This document shows, piece by piece, positions 61,234 through 64,000 of a stretch of DNA of 64,000 nucleotides (position 1 is its first letter; every line of letters starts with the position of its first letter). The DNA is taken from positions 32,837 through 96,836 of the forward strand of contig JBBQWZ010000023.1 of assembly GCA_038210135.1 (NCBI GenBank), written 5' to 3'. Both the position numbers and the translations under genes were made by a program. The notes under the pieces were generated by a model, which was given only the letters and a program-made list of their open reading frames with translations, did not search any database and was not told the DNA's origin. This stretch comes from JBBQWZ01 sp038210135. GTDB lineage: Bacteria > Acidobacteriota > Terriglobia > Bryobacterales > Bryobacteraceae.

Positions 61234-61412
61234 GTCCGCTCCCTTACGGTCGCGGTTCGGTGCTGGGGAAAGTGGGTCCGCTCCCTTACGGTCGCGGTTC
61301 GGTGCTGCGGGGAATTTGTTCGTGCGGCTTAGGAGCCTGTGTGGAACCTGAGTGTCCCCTCCCTTACGGTCAGGGTTCAAGCCGGATTTCGCGACCTGAC
61401 GGTCGGGCCTCG
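61234..61412 (+). repeat. Cluster of NRDRKGAD-type repeat copies
   Basis: GTCCGCTCCCTTACGGTCGC with GGTTCGGTGCTG starts at 61234 and 61276. A diverged copy (GTCCCCTCCCTTACGGTCAG) begins at 61354, and a shorter relative, GACCTGACGGTCGGGCCTCG, at about 61393. All lie between the GNAT and wax ester synthase genes. Confidence 0.8.
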
Positions 61413-61450
61413 GTTTCAACCGGGCGATTTTGTTTTTTAAAGGAGCTTCG

Positions 61451-62947
61451 ATGGCTACGCCGAGCTTGCATCCACGTTTGACGGCCGACGACGCCGCGTT
61501 CCTGTATCTGGAGCGCAAGGAAATGCCGCTGCACATTGGCAGCGTGACGGTGTACGAGTCGGCGATCGACTTCGCGGAATTCGTGAAGATGGTCGATTCG
61601 AAGCTCCACATGATTCCGCGGTATCGCCAGCGCGTGATGCCGGCTCCATTTAATGTCGGGCATCCGAGTTGGGAAGACGATCCGCAGTTCGACATTCGCA
61701 ATCACGTATTCGAGACGCGCATCGACGCGCCGGGCGACGATGCGGCGCTGCGCGAATTGAGCGGCCGCCTGTTCTCGGGCATGATGGACCGCAATAAGCC
61801 GCTGTGGACGATGCACGTCGTGTACGGGCTCGAAGGCGGCCGATCGGCGCTGATCAGCAAAGTGCATCACTGCATGGTGGACGGTGTTTCTGGCGTGGGG
61901 CTGATGAGCATCATCATGAACACGTCGCCCGAAATCGAGGCGGTGGAGAAGCCGCCGTTCGCACCGGCTCCGATTCCCGACGCGGGCCAGTTGTACTTCA
62001 ACGCGATGTCGGCGGGCGTCACGGATACGCTGGAGCGGATGATGTCGGCGCAGACCGGCTACTTCAATCTGATGCAGACGTTGATGAATCCGGCGACGAT
62101 GACGGCGTGGCAGGACGTAGCACCGTTGATGTCAGAATTGATGCGGCCGCCGGACCGGTTGCCGTTTAATAAAATCTGTTCGGGCGAGCGGCGGATCACT
62201 TGGAACGAATTTTCGTTCGCCGATGCGCGCGCGATTCGCGGTGCGTTGGGCGGTACTGTGAACGACGTCGCGCTGACTATCTTGTCGGGCGCGGTGGCGA
62301 AGTATACGCGCATGTCCGGCATGTCGACCGCGGGGAAATTCTGCCGCTTCATGTGCCCGGTGAACGTGCGCAAGGAAGACCAGCGCGGGCGGCTAGGCAA
62401 TCAGGTTTCGGCCCTGTTGGTCAACGTACCGCTGGATATCGATGACGCGGGAGCGCGGTTGAAAACGGTGACGCGGCGGACGGAAGCCTTGAAGAATTCG
62501 CGGCTGGCGGACATTTTGTCCACGATGACCGCGTGGGCGGGAACGCTGCCGGCGCCGGTGCAGGCGATGGTGGCGGCGCTGCCATTTGTGCAGTTCGCGG
62601 CGCCGGTCTTCAACATGGTGTGCACGAATGTACCGGGTCCGCAGATTCCGCTGTACGCGGTGGGCCAGCAGATGCTGACGATGTATCCGCATGTACCCGT
62701 CGGGAACGATTTGGGCATTGGATGCGCGATCCAGAGCTACAACCAGAAGCTGTTTTTCGGGATTACGTCGGACGCCGGCGCGGCTCCGGACGCGGTGAGA
62801 ATGCGCGAGTTTCTGGACGAAAGCTTCCGCGAACTCTGCCGCGCGGCGGGATTACCGGAAAAGCGCGAAGCGCGTCCGGCTCCGAAAGCGGTGCGGGCGA
62901 AAAAGAAGTCCGCCGTCGCGGCCGAATCGAAGACTGTGGCGGTTTAA
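61451..62947 (+). CDS. Wax ester synthase / diacylglycerol acyltransferase
   Basis: 498 aa from ATG 61451 after AAAGGAG (a TTG at 61430 lacks a ribosome site). It joins acyl-CoA to fatty alcohol or diacylglycerol. The acyltransferase motif HHCMVDG is at 139-145, preceded by DRNKPLWTMHVV; further family blocks are VNDVALTILSGAVAKY and TNVPGPQIPLYAVG. A charged Ala/Lys-rich tail of ~30 residues (KREARPAPKAVRAKKKSAV) may bind granules or membrane. Together with the phasin-like protein it points to neutral-lipid storage. Confidence 0.92.
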   Translation: MATPSLHPRLTADDAAFLYLERKEMPLHIGSVTVYESAIDFAEFVKMVDSKLHMIPRYRQRVMPAPFNVGHPSWEDDPQFDIRNHVFETRIDAPGDDAALRELSGRLFSGMMDRNKPLWTMHVVYGLEGGRSALISKVHHCMVDGVSGVGLMSIIMNTSPEIEAVEKPPFAPAPIPDAGQLYFNAMSAGVTDTLERMMSAQTGYFNLMQTLMNPATMTAWQDVAPLMSELMRPPDRLPFNKICSGERRITWNEFSFADARAIRGALGGTVNDVALTILSGAVAKYTRMSGMSTAGKFCRFMCPVNVRKEDQRGRLGNQVSALLVNVPLDIDDAGARLKTVTRRTEALKNSRLADILSTMTAWAGTLPAPVQAMVAALPFVQFAAPVFNMVCTNVPGPQIPLYAVGQQMLTMYPHVPVGNDLGIGCAIQSYNQKLFFGITSDAGAAPDAVRMREFLDESFRELCRAAGLPEKREARPAPKAVRAKKKSAVAAESKTVAV

Positions 62948-62983
62948 GTGCTCTTATATTTTTCGTGTTTAAGATAGGAATGC

Positions 62984-63733
62984 ATGTCACGAGCCTATAG
63001 CGTCCTGGTTGACCGCGAGGCGGTATCGCTCCCGATTTGGGGAGAAGCGCAGGCGGGTCTGGAATGGTTCTCGCTGCGTGTGTCGCCCGTGTTTTGGGGC
63101 ATCGGGGTGCCGAAGGGCAACGGAGAACCGGTGGTGGTTGTGCCGGGGTTCATGGGCAGCGATCTGTATTTGCGCGAGATGTACACGTGGCTGAAGCGGG
63201 TGGGCTACACGCCGTTTTATTCCGGCATCGGCGTCAACGCGGATTGCCCGAACATCCTGATGAAGAAGCTCGAGGAGACGATCGAGCGCGCCTGGCAGCA
63301 GACCGGGAAACGGGTCCACCTGATTGGGCACAGCCTGGGCGGCATGCTGGCGAGGTCGGCGGCGGTAGACCATCCGGATCATGTGGCGTCGGTGATTTCG
63401 CTGGGCTCTCCGTTCCGCGGAGTGCGGGCGCATCCGGCGGTGATCCAGATGAGCGACATCGTCCGCGACCGGGTGAAGCGGGAGCGTCCGGACGGGGAGC
63501 ATTCAGAATGTTTCACGGGTTATTGCGGCTGCGACTTTGTGTCCGGGCTGCAGGGTCTGTTTCCGGCGCAGGTGAAGCAGACCGCGATCTACACGAAGGC
63601 CGACGGCATCGTCCAATGGGACACGTGCGTGACAGGCGATCCCGAGATCGATGTCGAAGTGCTGGGCTCGCACACCGGGCTGGCGTTTAATCCGTTTGTG
63701 TATCAGCTGATTGCTACGCGTTTGGCGCGGTAG
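62984..63733 (+). CDS. Alpha/beta hydrolase (lipase-like)
   Basis: 249 aa. The oxyanion strand is VVVVPGFMGSDLYL, the nucleophile elbow GHSLGG has Ser117, and Asp207 (TKADGIVQW) and His230 (GSHTGLAFNP) complete the triad. Residues 175-185 carry three cysteines (ECFTGYCGCDF). No signal peptide, so it acts inside the cell, as expected for mobilising stored wax esters, triacylglycerol or PHA. It follows the wax ester synthase by 36 bp, so the two probably share a transcript. Confidence 0.88.
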   Translation: MSRAYSVLVDREAVSLPIWGEAQAGLEWFSLRVSPVFWGIGVPKGNGEPVVVVPGFMGSDLYLREMYTWLKRVGYTPFYSGIGVNADCPNILMKKLEETIERAWQQTGKRVHLIGHSLGGMLARSAAVDHPDHVASVISLGSPFRGVRAHPAVIQMSDIVRDRVKRERPDGEHSECFTGYCGCDFVSGLQGLFPAQVKQTAIYTKADGIVQWDTCVTGDPEIDVEVLGSHTGLAFNPFVYQLIATRLAR

Positions 63734-63749
63734 CGATGTGGGGGAGGAG

Positions 63750-64000
63750 GTCCGCTCCCTTACGGTCGCGGTTCGGTGCTGCGGGCGAGTCCGCTCCCTT
63801 ACGGTCGCGGTTCGGTGCCTGGGCGAGTCCGCTCCCTTACGGTCGCGGTTCGGTGCCTGGGCGAGTCCGCTCCCTTACGGTCGCGTGTCGGTGCTGCGGG
63901 CGAGTCCGCTCCCTTACGGTCGCGGTTCGGTGCTGCGGGCGAGTCCGCTCCCTTACGGTCGCGGTTCGGTGCCTGGGCGAGTCCGCTCCCTTACGGTCGC
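63750..64000 (+). repeat. 38/39-bp tandem array reaching the window edge
   Basis: Seven units start at 63750, 63789, 63827, 63865, 63904, 63943 and 63981 (the last cut by the edge). The core is GTCCGCTCCCTTACGGTCGC with GGTTCGGTGC and a linker that alternates between TGCGGGCGA and CTGGGCGA. The minus strand reads NRDRKGAD-like peptides, but no gene is evident. The units are nearly identical over their whole length, unlike CRISPR spacers. Confidence 0.9.

Noticed and set aside
63750..64000. CRISPR array
   Set aside because: Units are 38-39 bp and nearly identical throughout, so there are no unique spacers, and no cas genes are present. It is a minisatellite.

Overview
The window is a GC-rich bacterial chromosome segment that most likely comes from an Acidobacteriota genome of the Solibacter/Bryobacter type. 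This is inference from gene content, not from a marker gene. The signs are an Oar-like TonB-dependent receptor with an N-terminal carboxypeptidase-regulatory domain, three secreted PQQ-like beta-propellers (two with internal EF-hands), an ECF sigma factor directly coupled to a membrane Ser/Thr kinase with a periplasmic TPR-type region, Tat-exported amidase and Gfo/Idh/MocA proteins, an LptD outer-membrane protein and many dispersed short repeats. There is no rRNA, CRISPR array, transposase or phage module.

Layout. 1-9.7 kb (minus): an envelope operon of a regulator-type propeller, a VIT/VWA protein and a giant TPR protein that starts at TTG and runs off the left edge. 9.8-21.3 kb: ferrochelatase, RsmI, a membrane MPN-like protein, a Tat amidase, the Oar-like receptor, an M24 peptidase and a tannase-family esterase. 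21.4-31.5 kb: a mobile ~100-bp repeat, a PaaK-like ligase, tandem PQQ/EF-hand propellers, a small membrane protein, a lytic transglycosylase, PilZ, MiaA and an RRM protein. 31.7-40.6 kb: an FAD monooxygenase with a minisatellite at its start, YceI and TPR proteins, a rhodanese, a third propeller, a methyltransferase, a Tat oxidoreductase, tRNA-Gly, tRNA-Thr and a PDZ protein.

40.6-54.4 kb is the accessory part: a DNA methyltransferase/Mrr-like nuclease fusion interrupted by an in-frame amber codon, gene remnants (DUF1579-like, a frameshifted 'NAQHSTGP' protein, a PEP-CTERM tail), an AT-richer island, the ECF/kinase pair, a BrkB/YihY protein and a di-heme oxidoreductase. 54.4-64 kb: an RDD protein, LptD, myo-inositol oxygenase, and a probable storage-lipid locus. 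That locus holds a six-repeat phasin-like protein with a consensus promoter and a CTGC-N3-GCAG operator-like palindrome, a GNAT acetyltransferase, a wax ester synthase/DGAT and an alpha/beta hydrolase, interspersed with three kinds of minisatellite. A 38/39-bp tandem array runs off the right edge.

Best candidates for something undescribed: (i) the repeat-phasin/WS-DGAT/lipase locus with its regulatory palindrome, (ii) the amber-interrupted methyltransferase-nuclease fusion with a 51-codon ORF just upstream, (iii) the dispersed repeat families, which move together with gene debris. All calls come from reading the sequence; no database search was run.
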